Program-made: the position numbers and the translations under genes | The notes under the pieces: model-generated | The model's input: the letters and a program-made list of their open reading frames with translations, nothing else | Told to the model about the DNA's origin: nothing | Database searches by the model: none | Assembly: GCA_021786575.1 (NCBI GenBank) | Contig: JAJYMY010000001.1 | Coordinates: 186,001 to 250,000, forward strand | From: an archaeon | GTDB taxonomy: Archaea; Thermoproteota; Nitrososphaeria; Nitrososphaerales; Gagatemarchaeaceae | Direction: 5' to 3' | DNA length: 64,000 nt | Shown: in pieces, positions 25,416-33,022 of the stretch | Position numbering within the stretch: the first letter of the stretch is position 1 | Layout of the letters: every line of letters starts with the position of its first letter

Positions 25416-26039
25416 TTGGAGATAATCCGGTTGCGGGGCACGCAGAAGGTGGCAATGGTGTCCCTGCTTTCCGCCCTCGCCATAGCCACCGACTACGCCA
25501 TGCTACCACTGGCGAACATCAAATTGATGGACACTGTAGTATTCGTGTCTGGACTTGTATTTGGGATGGGGGTAGGAGCCTCTGTAGGCGGTCTCACGTG
25601 GCTGGTGTACGGCTCAGTTAACCCGTTGGGCTCCGATAGCGGGCTGTTGCTGATCATTCTCATAATGTCAGAGATGGTTTACGCGTTCTTAGGGTCCATA
25701 GCTCGGAGATCGTTTAGTGAAGGCATGGGCACCCCCACAAAGAGCGTATACTGGGGATGTCTCGGTCTGATTGGCGCATTCTTCTACGATCTGGTCACGA
25801 TAATGGTGCCAACCATGTTAGCTGGAGCGTCAATCAGAGTCGCGGCAGCATCTCTTGTCCTTGCGGTGCCGTTCATGCTCGCGCATGAAGTCAGCGATTT
25901 TGTGTTTTTTGCGACGGTCGGACCACTTCTCGTCAGCACTATACTTAAAGTGGTCAAACCGCGGATATCCAAACGATCAACAGTCATGTTGCCAAACGAC
26001 CATACCCACCACGTGGGAAGGGGCGCAAGCAGTTCGTGA
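25416..26039 (+). CDS. ECF transporter S component-like integral membrane protein
   Basis: About 207 residues from TTG 25416, with five or six membrane helices. ALAIATDYAMLPLANIKLMDTV and VSGLVFGMGVGASVGGLTWLVYGSVNP follow the pattern of substrate-binding S components: first helix, then a G-rich helix before an 'N-P' loop. No ATPase or T subunit is adjacent, so it would use a shared energising module such as the one at 55.5-58.6 kb. Linkage to a DUF4430 protein suggests a corrinoid or similar cofactor as cargo. That is inference. Confidence 0.65.
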   Translation: MEIIRLRGTQKVAMVSLLSALAIATDYAMLPLANIKLMDTVVFVSGLVFGMGVGASVGGLTWLVYGSVNPLGSDSGLLLIILIMSEMVYAFLGSIARRSFSEGMGTPTKSVYWGCLGLIGAFFYDLVTIMVPTMLAGASIRVAAASLVLAVPFMLAHEVSDFVFFATVGPLLVSTILKVVKPRISKRSTVMLPNDHTHHVGRGASSS

Positions 26040-26185
26040 GCATCTGTCGGACATACTACGCCTGAGGAGAAGCAGCGCGTCTTGGTGACAGGTTTCCAGT
26101 CGAACAAGAGCAGGGAGCACCAGGTTGTGCGGGACATAGAGACCGAGCACTGTAATCCTTCGGTTTCATGAGCGCGGAGCCGAGG

Positions 26186-26238
26186 GTGCTTTGAGCGGAC
26201 TCCGGCGTCGAAGCCGCCTACCAACATCCTCAAAGCAC
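26186..26238 (+). promoter_or_regulatory. Hairpin in the folP leader
   Basis: GTGCTTTGAG (26186-26195) pairs perfectly over 10 bp with CTCAAAGCAC (26229-26238). The 33-base interior holds a smaller GGC/GCC stem. It ends 20 bases before ATG 26259 of folP. It may be an RNA regulatory element or a protein-binding palindrome. Confidence 0.4.
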
Positions 26239-26258
26239 AGGGAGGGATCACCACGACG

Positions 26259-27146
26259 ATGGAAGCCACGGCAAGGTTGGGCGAAGTATCACTCGGACCA
26301 GACTTCCCCGTCCGTATCATGGCCGCCGTTAATCTGAGCCCCGAGTCGTTCTACAAAGGTTCGGTCGCTAAGAACGCCCGAGAGACCGCTTCTATTGCTA
26401 TGAAGGCCGTCGACGCCGGTGCAGACATCGTAGACATCGGCGCCATGTCGACCGCCCCTTATCTGCGCAACGAAGTCTCTGAGGAAGTCGAATCGACCCG
26501 CGTAGCGGAGGCGCTGCGGGCGACGGCGGGGATAGGAGTCACGATTTCAGTAGACACTGTCCGTGCCTCAGTAGCCGCCTTGGCCCTCGATCGCGGCGCG
26601 TTGGTCATAAACGACGTGTCAGGGCTCAAAAACGATCCGAAGATGGCTGACGTCATCAAAGAGCGTGGCGCTTCCGTCATCGCTATGGCGCGTTCGACGG
26701 AGCCGTCCCGACTGGGACCGATTCCCAGGGTTCGTCAAGCGCTGGGTGAGACTATGAGAATTGCAAGGAAGGCAGGGATAGATGATAGGCTCGTCGTGTT
26801 GGACCCGGGCATAGGCTTCTTCAGGGAAGAAGGGAACGGGAAGGCATACTCCCGTCAGGACGTCGTGCCCTGGTACCAGTGGGATTGTGAAGTGCTTGCA
26901 AACCTGAGGCAATTGGAGTCACTACACAGGCCTCTGTGCGTCGGGCTGTCAAGGAAGTCCTTTCTTGGGAAGATCCTGAAACTGGAGAGCCCTGACGACA
27001 GGCTTTGGGGGTCCCTGGCTGCCACGGCCATAGCCGTAAACAACGGAGCACGAGTGATAAGAACCCATGATGTAAAGGAGACAGGTCACGCTGTCAGGGT
27101 CTCTGAGGCGATAATGAAGAGGCGAGGTCGAAATCGGACCTCTTGA
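26259..27146 (+). CDS. folP: Dihydropteroate synthase
   Basis: 295 residues. The TIM-barrel pterin-binding enzyme shows MAAVNLSPESFYKGSV (the archaeal version of NVTPDSFSDGG), ADIVDIGAMSTAP, ISVDTVRASVA, VINDVSGLKN, VVLDPGIGFFRE and LCVGLSRKSFLG. It joins the pterin pyrophosphate made by FolK to an aminobenzoate. It converges on folK and overlaps it by 53 bp at the 3' ends. A 10-bp hairpin lies in its leader. Confidence 0.93.
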   Translation: MEATARLGEVSLGPDFPVRIMAAVNLSPESFYKGSVAKNARETASIAMKAVDAGADIVDIGAMSTAPYLRNEVSEEVESTRVAEALRATAGIGVTISVDTVRASVAALALDRGALVINDVSGLKNDPKMADVIKERGASVIAMARSTEPSRLGPIPRVRQALGETMRIARKAGIDDRLVVLDPGIGFFREEGNGKAYSRQDVVPWYQWDCEVLANLRQLESLHRPLCVGLSRKSFLGKILKLESPDDRLWGSLAATAIAVNNGARVIRTHDVKETGHAVRVSEAIMKRRGRNRTS

Positions 27147-27612
27147 GAACCTGTTTGGAAGTCTCCAATTCATCTATGAGCCGTGATACGCTCTTACCCA
27201 AGACAGGATGAACCAGGTCGGGCCGTACCTCCCTGAGGGGGACTAGGACGAAGGGCCTCTCTGTAATCTTGGGATGAGGTACCTCGAGCCCTGGCTCGGA
27301 GATGACCTCGTCGCCATAGAACAGGATGTCCAAATCGATGATTCTTGGACCATATTTCACCGTACGTTGCCTCCCCATTTCGGCCTCGGCTGTCTGTAAC
27401 TCGCAGAGCAGCGCTCGAGGTGTCAAATCAGTCTCGATGACGACGACGCAATTGAGGAACGGGCGTTGATTCTCGTAATACATCGGCTCAGTCTCGTATA
27501 CGGATGACATCCTGGCCAGTTTTGCCTTCCGACCAATCATACCGACTGCTCTCCGGAGATTGCCTTCCCTATCTCCGACGTTGGTCCCAAGCGCTATGAT
27601 TGCTTCGGCCAT
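27094..27612 (-). CDS. folK: 6-hydroxymethyl-7,8-dihydropterin pyrophosphokinase
   Basis: 172 residues with bacterial-type HPPK signatures: IIALGTNVGDREGNLRRAV, SSVYETEPMYYENQRPFLN and GPRIIDLDILFYGDEVI (the magnesium-binding DLD, about 89-91), then VPHPKITERPFVLVPL. It transfers pyrophosphate from ATP to the pterin. It follows folB by 6 bp. Many archaea use the unrelated MptE instead, so a bacterial-type FolK here is a possible transferred gene. Confidence 0.93.
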   Translation of the reverse strand: MAEAIIALGTNVGDREGNLRRAVGMIGRKAKLARMSSVYETEPMYYENQRPFLNCVVVIETDLTPRALLCELQTAEAEMGRQRTVKYGPRIIDLDILFYGDEVISEPGLEVPHPKITERPFVLVPLREVRPDLVHPVLGKSVSRLIDELETSKQVLKRSDFDLASSLSPQRP

Positions 27613-27618
27613 TTACGC

Positions 27619-27996
27619 TTACGAACTCCTCTCAATTTTCACCCCGATTGAGGGTTCGCTTGAATACTTCGCCTTGCGCGCCTTCACTGTGACTTTTTCC
27701 ACCCGGTCGACCTTAAGCGCAAGCGCGGCGATTCCTTCTGCAAGACCCTCCAACAGCTTGAACTCTCTCTCCGACGCAAACTGCGATATTCTGCGCAGCA
27801 TATCTTTGTAGTCGAGCGTGTCGCCGAGGTTGTCGCTTGTCCCTGCCGGCTTGAGGTTGATTGCGAGGGTAATGTCCATCAGGATTTCCTGCGGAAGCAA
27901 CCTTTCTTCGTCTGTCACGCCGACCCTGCACTTGAGACGGAGATTATCGATGAAGATCCTGTCGCCCAACGACGCCGTGCTCGAGAGCCCCGTCAC
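27619..27996 (-). CDS. folB: Dihydroneopterin aldolase
   Basis: The FolB tunnelling fold is clear from DRIFIDNLRLKCRVGVTDEE, PQEILMDITLAINL, DTLDYKDMLRRISQFASERE and FKLLEGLAEGIAALAL (with the catalytic region). The frame is open to an ATG at 28143 (174 residues), but the extra 49 residues do not resemble FolB. I therefore favour GTG 27996, giving 125 residues, the family's normal size. First gene of a folB-folK pair, which with folP covers the middle of folate synthesis. Confidence 0.85.
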   Translation of the reverse strand: MTGLSSTASLGDRIFIDNLRLKCRVGVTDEERLLPQEILMDITLAINLKPAGTSDNLGDTLDYKDMLRRISQFASEREFKLLEGLAEGIAALALKVDRVEKVTVKARKAKYSSEPSIGVKIERSS

Positions 27997-28143
27997 TAAA
28001 AGCCCTTCGACCTGGGGGATGGCGAGTAACCCGCATGCGAAGTGCGCATACCACGCAACACCTACGGTCATCCCTTCACGACTCTGGTTGGAGAAACGCT
28101 GCAGGTGGTGCAGAGCTTCGAACCTCTGTAGGGCAGATAGCAT

Positions 28144-28432
28144 GTCTGGTGCGAGGGCGAACGTAAACGCTGACGCGCAAGGCCTCGGTTTGTAGGAATG
28201 TCGAGGCCTATTTCATTGTTGTAGCATCAAGTCCTTCTCAGAGCGGGAGGGCGCCTCCCCTATGTTGCTCACAACATATATTCGACGACGCGCCTGCATT
28301 CGGACGCTAGCAGGCAGGGGAGCTTGCGATACTCAAGCACAGCCTTAGCATCCAGAGGCTGCCCCCCCATATCTAAGTCAAGCATTGGAGGTGTGACGCA
28401 CGCTCCTTAACGTCGAACAGCCAACTTGCCAG
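28144..28432. other. Hairpin-rich intergenic region upstream of folB
   Basis: No gene. In 28180-28360 there are six short perfect inverted repeats in a row: AGGCCTCG/CGAGGCCT (28180-28209), GGGAGG/CCTCCC (28245-28259), TATGTTG/CAACATA (28261-28278), GCCTGC/GCAGGC (28292-28315), GCTTG/CAAGC (28322-28338) and AGCCT/AGGCT (28341-28360). A TATA-like GAATATATG lies on the minus strand near 28280. It may hold a structured RNA or the folB leader. Confidence 0.45.
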
Positions 28433-28876
28433 TCACGTCCCCTTGTAGCAGAAGTACGGATACCCCCCGTTCACCATCCCCACCGCCATTTCGACTATCC
28501 TTTCAGACACCTCCTTCCACTTCGAATCCCAGTCAATCCCGTCAACCACGAGCTCTTTCTCGTCCCCACTCCTCGAAGGGACTTGCTTCCAGAGCGCCCG
28601 GCCCTGGAACGGCTTCACGATGCGAACTTGCCACTTGTCGCACTTCGCGGCCCTGCCTTCTGACCTGAAGTAATGGCATGAGGTGCAGAACCTGGACAGC
28701 CAGATTATCTCCTTGGTCCGCTTAACTGATTTGCCTATTTCCTCGAGGAGGCGCTCAGACTCCCTGCGTATCATGTCTGCGAGCTCCTTCTGCCCTTGCT
28801 CGGTGTTGGTGTAGTACTCGGGATCCCTGGATAGCGCCAGCCACCAGCTTACGTATTCCTCCGCTTCCTCGCTCAA
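28433..28876 (-). CDS. Hypothetical protein with CxxC motif
   Basis: 147 residues, start TTG. Not recognised. The N-terminal half is helical and acidic (SEEAEEYVSWWLALSRDPEY, then a charged helix). The centre has a probable metal site, SRFCTSCHYFRSEGRAAKCD (Cys/Cys/His/Cys, about 62-80), and another Cys near the C-terminus (GGYPYFCYKGT). It could be a small zinc- or iron-binding protein. Monocistronic; a CTATTTATCC promoter-like element lies about 65 bases upstream on its strand. Confidence 0.65.
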   Translation of the reverse strand: MSEEAEEYVSWWLALSRDPEYYTNTEQGQKELADMIRRESERLLEEIGKSVKRTKEIIWLSRFCTSCHYFRSEGRAAKCDKWQVRIVKPFQGRALWKQVPSRSGDEKELVVDGIDWDSKWKEVSERIVEMAVGMVNGGYPYFCYKGT

Positions 28877-28969
28877 GGTGACGATATGCCTCGTTCCCCG
28901 CTACTAAAACCGCTCGGCCGCCCCACTGCCTCAAGGAACGGATAAATAGAGAAAGGGACCGAAACTAAC

Positions 28970-29052
28970 GGTCTGACACGCAGCGTGCTACGACGGGCGA
29001 TCTGGACTGGCCTGAAAGGCCGGGATGATGACTTCATTGCTGCGTGTCGGCC
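28970..29052 (+). ncRNA. Candidate structured RNA (long hairpin)
   Basis: GACACGCAGC (28975-28984) pairs perfectly with GCTGCGTGTC (29039-29048) over 10 bp. It encloses an inner GGCC-TGAAA-GGCC hairpin (29009-29021) and an ATGATGA sequence like a C' box at 29024-29031. A GGATAAATAG promoter-like element lies about 30 bases upstream. It sits in the gap between two genes transcribed on the other strand. The class of RNA is not identified. Confidence 0.35.
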
Positions 29053-29054
29053 AA

Positions 29055-29696
29055 TCACGCGACCTTCGAGATGCGAGAAAGTCGGGCTGGGGAGTCATCC
29101 CTGTTGAGTTTCATGTAGAACTTGTTCAAGCGCTCGATTGTGGCAGATACTGTGGTGAATTCTACGCCAGCCTCCTTCATCACTACCAGCGCTCTGGTCC
29201 CGTCTCCCAGCTTTGCATCCACTGCCCTGACGCAGTCCTCCAGCAAGAACACCCTGAATCCAGCACGGCGGGCGTCCAGGGCGCTCTCCTTGACGCAGTA
29301 ATCGGTGGTCAGACCCCCTATGTACATCTCGTCGACCCCCAGTCTTTTCATCGCTCCTTCCAGGCCGGTCCCCTCGAAGCCGGAGTAGGCGTCCTTTAGA
29401 GGGTCGTCCCCCTTTCTGAAGATGGTAGCCCCAGCGGGGACCCTGAGGTCGGGGTGGAGCTTTGCTCCATCGGTCCCTTGGACACAGTGCCTCGGCCAGA
29501 CGCCGCCCTGGCTTTGGAAGGAGACGTGGTCGGGCGGGTGATAGTCCATGGTGAAGAATGTCGGCAACCCGAACTTTGCGAAGGTCCCGATGACGGCGTT
29601 GAGCCGCGGGACTACCTTGTCACCCCCCTCGACAGCGAGAGCACCCCCCGGGCAGAAGTCAACCTGGACGTCGACCACCACTAACGCAGGGTGCAA
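29055..29696 (-). CDS. pncA: Nicotinamidase (isochorismatase family)
   Basis: 213 residues, start TTG. The catalytic triad is visible: Asp9 in VVVDVQVDF, Lys94 in IFRKGDD, and Cys133 in GGLTTDYCVKESALDA. Metal-site residues lie in MDYHPPDHVSF (about 50-60), and WPRHCVQGTDGAKLHP is a nicotinamidase hallmark. It makes nicotinate from nicotinamide. It follows pncB by 5 bp, so the two steps of nicotinate salvage form one operon. The C-terminal about 20 residues are an unusual basic extension. Confidence 0.92.
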   Translation of the reverse strand: MHPALVVVDVQVDFCPGGALAVEGGDKVVPRLNAVIGTFAKFGLPTFFTMDYHPPDHVSFQSQGGVWPRHCVQGTDGAKLHPDLRVPAGATIFRKGDDPLKDAYSGFEGTGLEGAMKRLGVDEMYIGGLTTDYCVKESALDARRAGFRVFLLEDCVRAVDAKLGDGTRALVVMKEAGVEFTTVSATIERLNKFYMKLNRDDSPARLSRISKVA

Positions 29697-29701
29697 CTGC
29701 G

Positions 29702-30922
29702 TTATCTCCAGACGATGGCAGGGGTCGCCCCGCCGAGTTGGTCCAGGTCATCCCTGATTCTTGCTCTGATAGCTTCGATGCCTCGGAAGCTTTCCACAGG
29801 CTTCCCGTCCTTCAGGAACTGCCTCAGCATGGGAGTCGACCCTCTAGGCCTTGGCGAGCCCTCCAGCGCCACGGTGTCCTTGAAGCCCGCGGCCCTGTAG
29901 ACCACCTTTCGCCCTCCCAGCCCGCCCCTCTTCGCCCTGAACTCCTTCTTCTTTCCCACCTCGACCTCAACTATCTTCGCGCTCAAATCGATGACTGGAG
30001 GATAGGCGACCGCCGTCCCTACACCGTAGCCGTCGACTATGGGATTGAGCTTGACTATCGCTTCTTCGTCAAGTCTCCCGGAAGCTATGATCTTAACGTC
30101 ATTCCCCCCGCGTATGTCCAGCTCCCAGCGGACCTCTTGGGCAATCTTGGTGAAGTCCCCACGCCTCGACGCCGGGGTGTCCAGCCTTACCCCCCAGAGC
30201 TTAGGTCCGAGGACCTCGAAGGCCTTGATGGACTCTGCCTTCTCGTCCCAGAAAGTGTCGACGAGCGCGACGCGGGGTATGCTCCTTGGTATTGTTTCGT
30301 CAAAGAGGCGCCAGGCCTTCTCCTGGCTCCCCAGTATCTGGACGAGGGCGTGTGGCATCGTCCCGGACGGCTCGAGGCCCAGAAGTTTTGCCCCCAAGAC
30401 GTTTGAGACGCCGTCGAAACCAGCGACATAGCACGCCCGCTCGACCAAAGGAGCCAGGGCCGGGTGCACCCTCCTGGTGCCGAAGCTGAGGAGGAGCTTC
30501 GAGCCCGCGGCCTGCCTGAACTTCGCGGCCTTCGTCGATATGCTGGTAGACGAAGAGAGGAGGCCGAGCAGTGGGGTCTCGTACTCTACGAAGTCAGAGT
30601 ACTTCCCCTCGATGATGAGTAGCGGTTCATAGATGGCCGTGCTTTTGTCCGCCAAGAAGACAGACCCCTCGTCGAAGGCCCAGACGTCCACCGGAAGCCC
30701 TTCCAGCAACTTGACAGCCTCATAGACACCGGTGAGGACCCCCCAGTTGTCGGGGTAGGGGACGTCCCGTGCGAAGACCTCCATGACCACCCGTGAATCG
30801 ACGTTGTTCCGCCTGAGGACCTTCTTCGTATGAAGGAAGTAGGCGTCGGTGGTCGCGGCAGTCCTGATCTCTTTCTCCGTGGCCATCCAGAAGAGCCGGT
30901 CGTCCAGGTCGGTGCGTGGCAT
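29702..30922 (-). CDS. pncB: Nicotinate phosphoribosyltransferase
   Basis: 406 residues from ATG 30922. Recognised by TDAYFLHTKKVLRRN, the SFGTRRVHPALAPLVERACY segment (about 148-167), GFDGVSNVLGA, the Asp/Gly phosphoribosyl site in GVRLDTPASRRGD, and IIASGRLDEEAI followed by GYGVGTAVAYPP. It converts nicotinate and PRPP to nicotinate mononucleotide for NAD synthesis. Operon with pncA. The length agrees with archaeal homologues. Confidence 0.93.
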   Translation of the reverse strand: MPRTDLDDRLFWMATEKEIRTAATTDAYFLHTKKVLRRNNVDSRVVMEVFARDVPYPDNWGVLTGVYEAVKLLEGLPVDVWAFDEGSVFLADKSTAIYEPLLIIEGKYSDFVEYETPLLGLLSSSTSISTKAAKFRQAAGSKLLLSFGTRRVHPALAPLVERACYVAGFDGVSNVLGAKLLGLEPSGTMPHALVQILGSQEKAWRLFDETIPRSIPRVALVDTFWDEKAESIKAFEVLGPKLWGVRLDTPASRRGDFTKIAQEVRWELDIRGGNDVKIIASGRLDEEAIVKLNPIVDGYGVGTAVAYPPVIDLSAKIVEVEVGKKKEFRAKRGGLGGRKVVYRAAGFKDTVALEGSPRPRGSTPMLRQFLKDGKPVESFRGIEAIRARIRDDLDQLGGATPAIVWR

Positions 30923-31026
30923 CGGGACTTGGGAAAGGACCGGCCCGCAAAAGGGTTTCCCTTGGTCGCGGGGTGGAGAAGGGCGACTAACCCTTAAACG
31001 CGGAAGACGTCAGGGCGGGAGCCGGT

Positions 31027-31119
31027 GGGCCGGTAGTTCAGCGGTACGAACGTCCGCCTCGCACGCGGAAGAACCCCAAAAGGGCTCCAAGGTCGGGGGT
31101 TCAATTCCCCCCCGGTCCA
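31027..31119 (+). tRNA. tRNA-Ala (CGC) with a 20-nt non-canonical intron
   Basis: Acceptor GGGCCGG/CCGGTCC, D-stem GTTC/GAAC, anticodon stem TCCGC/GCGGA with loop CTCGCAC (anticodon CGC), T-stem GGGGG/CCCCC with loop TTCAATT, discriminator A. Between the anticodon stem and the expected variable loop AGGTC are 20 extra bases (31070-31089) containing a CCC-AAAA-GGG hairpin. They are read as an intron at position 43/44 or 44/45. The alternative, an expanded variable arm, is unlikely for tRNA-Ala. No encoded CCA. Confidence 0.85.
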
Positions 31120-31210
31120 CCTTTAGCGAACTGATTCGTTTGGGTTCGTGAAGAAAGTAGTTGCCATGAAGGGGGCAGGCGGCGACGCCTCGGCGTTTGT
31201 CACCAAACGT

Positions 31211-32203
31211 CTAATCAGGCGGCTTAGCTTCGTTGTAGGCAGGTATCGGCTCAAGAGGCTCTGTCTCATAAAGCCCGAGCTGCTTGCCCAAGTCGGCCCT
31301 CAGCCCCTTGTACCTGTTCCTCACGGTGACCTCGGTGACGCCGGAAGCCTCTGCTATCTCCTTCTGCGTCTTTACCTCCCCCTCCATCACCCCTGCAAGG
31401 TAGAGTGCTGCTGCCGCCAGCCCCATCGGGGACTTTCCTGCGGAGATCTCCCTCTCCTCGGTTATCCTCACTATCTCGATGGCTTTGCGAGCGACCTTCT
31501 CTGACAGCCCTACCTTAGAGGCTATCCTGCTGACATTCCTGGCCGCGTCGGCAACGGGCATTGTCAAGTCCATCTCTCTCAGCAGAATCCGGTAGTCCCT
31601 GGCTACAGACTTTTTCTGTAGGTTGTTGGCCGCCGCGATGTCCTTGAGGGTCCTGGGAGTCTCGGTGTCCCTCATGGCCGCATAGAGCGCTGCTGCGGCA
31701 ATCCCGATTATGGAGCGCCCTCTGAGGAGCCCCCTATCGAGCGCCTTCCTGTAGATGTAGGCCGCCCTCTCACTCACCGCTTGGGACGTGCCGAGCTTGT
31801 CAGCCATCTTCTCCAGCTCGCGCAGAGCGATGCTGAGGTTCTTCTCCTGGGCCCCGAAGGCCGGAGAACGGTTGTCCCACCTCCTGAGCCGGTCGATGGT
31901 GGTCCGCATAGGCGAAGCGAAGGACCTGCCTGAGGCGTCCCGGTTCGAGCTGCCAATCATGGTGGAGAGGCCCATGTCCCTGTACGTGATGGACGTCGGG
32001 GCGCCAACACGGGCCCTGTCCTGACCTTTCTCGTCGCCGAAAGAGCGCCACTCCGGCCCTTGATCGACGGACTTCTCGGTTATGACGAATCCGCAGTTGC
32101 CGCATGTAAGCTCACCGGTATTGACGTCCTCGACCAGCAACCTCTTGCCACAATGAGGGCACCTGTCAGAGACTTGGAGCGCCGAAGTTCTAGAATATCT
32201 CAT
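31211..32203 (-). CDS. tfb: Transcription initiation factor TFB
   Basis: 330 residues. The N-terminal zinc ribbon is CPHCGK to CGNCG (C-x2-C, C-x2-C, about 14-35), followed by the B-finger region with GPEWRSFGDE. Two cyclin repeats follow (about 125-205 and 220-300), each with the GIAAAALYAAMR or GLAAAALYLAG helix. The C-terminal HTH VTEVTVRNRYKGL contacts the BRE. ATG 32203 is chosen because the TATA box at 32234-32242 puts the transcript start a few bases upstream. General factor that recruits RNA polymerase to TATA/TBP. Confidence 0.95.
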   Translation of the reverse strand: MRYSRTSALQVSDRCPHCGKRLLVEDVNTGELTCGNCGFVITEKSVDQGPEWRSFGDEKGQDRARVGAPTSITYRDMGLSTMIGSSNRDASGRSFASPMRTTIDRLRRWDNRSPAFGAQEKNLSIALRELEKMADKLGTSQAVSERAAYIYRKALDRGLLRGRSIIGIAAAALYAAMRDTETPRTLKDIAAANNLQKKSVARDYRILLREMDLTMPVADAARNVSRIASKVGLSEKVARKAIEIVRITEEREISAGKSPMGLAAAALYLAGVMEGEVKTQKEIAEASGVTEVTVRNRYKGLRADLGKQLGLYETEPLEPIPAYNEAKPPD

Positions 32204-32233
32204 GGAATCACTATACAACCAGAAGATGGCATC

Positions 32234-32242
32234 CATATATAA
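32234..32242 (-). promoter_or_regulatory. TATA box of tfb
   Basis: On the minus strand the sequence TTATATATG stands about 31-39 bases before ATG 32203. It excludes the longer in-frame start at 32236. Confidence 0.6.
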
Positions 32243-32302
32243 GCATGGTAGTATTTTCGTAGTTAGTTACCACTCCTGAGTTTACCAATTCAAGGCGGGG
32301 CC

Positions 32303-32779
32303 ATGGCATGCCACATCATCCAGTTCACTTTGGCGGAGCGTGGCCCTGGAGAATGGGTAGACGTATTACCAGGTTGGGCTTTCGATAGGCTGATGGGCGG
32401 GAGGGAGAAGGGGGTGGCGGCAATCGTAGGCCTCCTAGCTTTGACTCTCTCTGGGAGGATGACCGTGAGTCTGGGGGAAGGGCCCATGATTACAATTGAC
32501 GCGGACAGTAGGGTGATAGATTTGGAGGCAAGCGGAATAGAAGAGGCAGGAATCCACCTCTCTGACTTCATAAGGCTGCGGCAGGGGCCGAGGGGCGCCT
32601 TCGAAGAGTCCGTACAGATGATAGGGACCCTCTCGCGCCTGGGCTGGAAACTGAACCTCTACGCCCATGGGGACAGGGTGCTCAGCGCGGGCAGCGGCGT
32701 GTCTAGGCTGACAGGGCGCATCAATGTGAATCCGCTGGAGCTGAGGAAGTTGAGGGAACTGATAGAGGCTAAGCGCTGA
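32303..32779 (+). CDS. Conserved-looking hypothetical protein
   Basis: 158 residues, not recognised. No membrane segments or signal peptide. The sequence alternates short hydrophobic strands and polar loops (GWAFDRLMGGREKGVAAIVG, then MTVSLGEGPMITIDADSRVI and a late LNLYAHGDRVLSAGSG), suggesting a small alpha/beta protein. Start ATG 32303. It ends one base before the convergent 80-residue gene. Composition and codon use match neighbouring real genes. Confidence 0.65.
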   Translation: MACHIIQFTLAERGPGEWVDVLPGWAFDRLMGGREKGVAAIVGLLALTLSGRMTVSLGEGPMITIDADSRVIDLEASGIEEAGIHLSDFIRLRQGPRGAFEESVQMIGTLSRLGWKLNLYAHGDRVLSAGSGVSRLTGRINVNPLELRKLRELIEAKR

Positions 32780-33022
32780 CTAAGGTTTTGACATCAAGGC
32801 GACGTTTTTCGAGGCCGACGCCTTCTTCTCGTCTTCGGTGATGTCCCTTATGTGAGCGGTGAGCGTCACAAGTCCTGTGCACTCTAAGCTCATACCGATG
32901 CTCGGCAGCCTTATGCTCATCCCTTGGAGGTTGATGTCCAGTTGAGAGTGTTTGTCTGACAGTGCGCCCAAGATCCCTTCGAAGATAGTCTTTGCTTCTG
33001 CTACGCCTTCCAATTGTGTCAT
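32780..33022 (-). CDS. Small hypothetical protein
   Basis: 80 residues from ATG 33022, not recognised. A helical first quarter (VAEAKTIFEGILGALSDKHS) is followed by a beta-rich part, LDINLQGMSIRLPSIGMSLE and TGLVTLTAHIRDITEDEKKA. A TATA-like TAAATATC lies about 25 bases upstream on its strand, supporting this start. Tail-to-tail with the preceding hypothetical gene. Confidence 0.6.
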   Translation of the reverse strand: MTQLEGVAEAKTIFEGILGALSDKHSQLDINLQGMSIRLPSIGMSLECTGLVTLTAHIRDITEDEKKASASKNVALMSKP

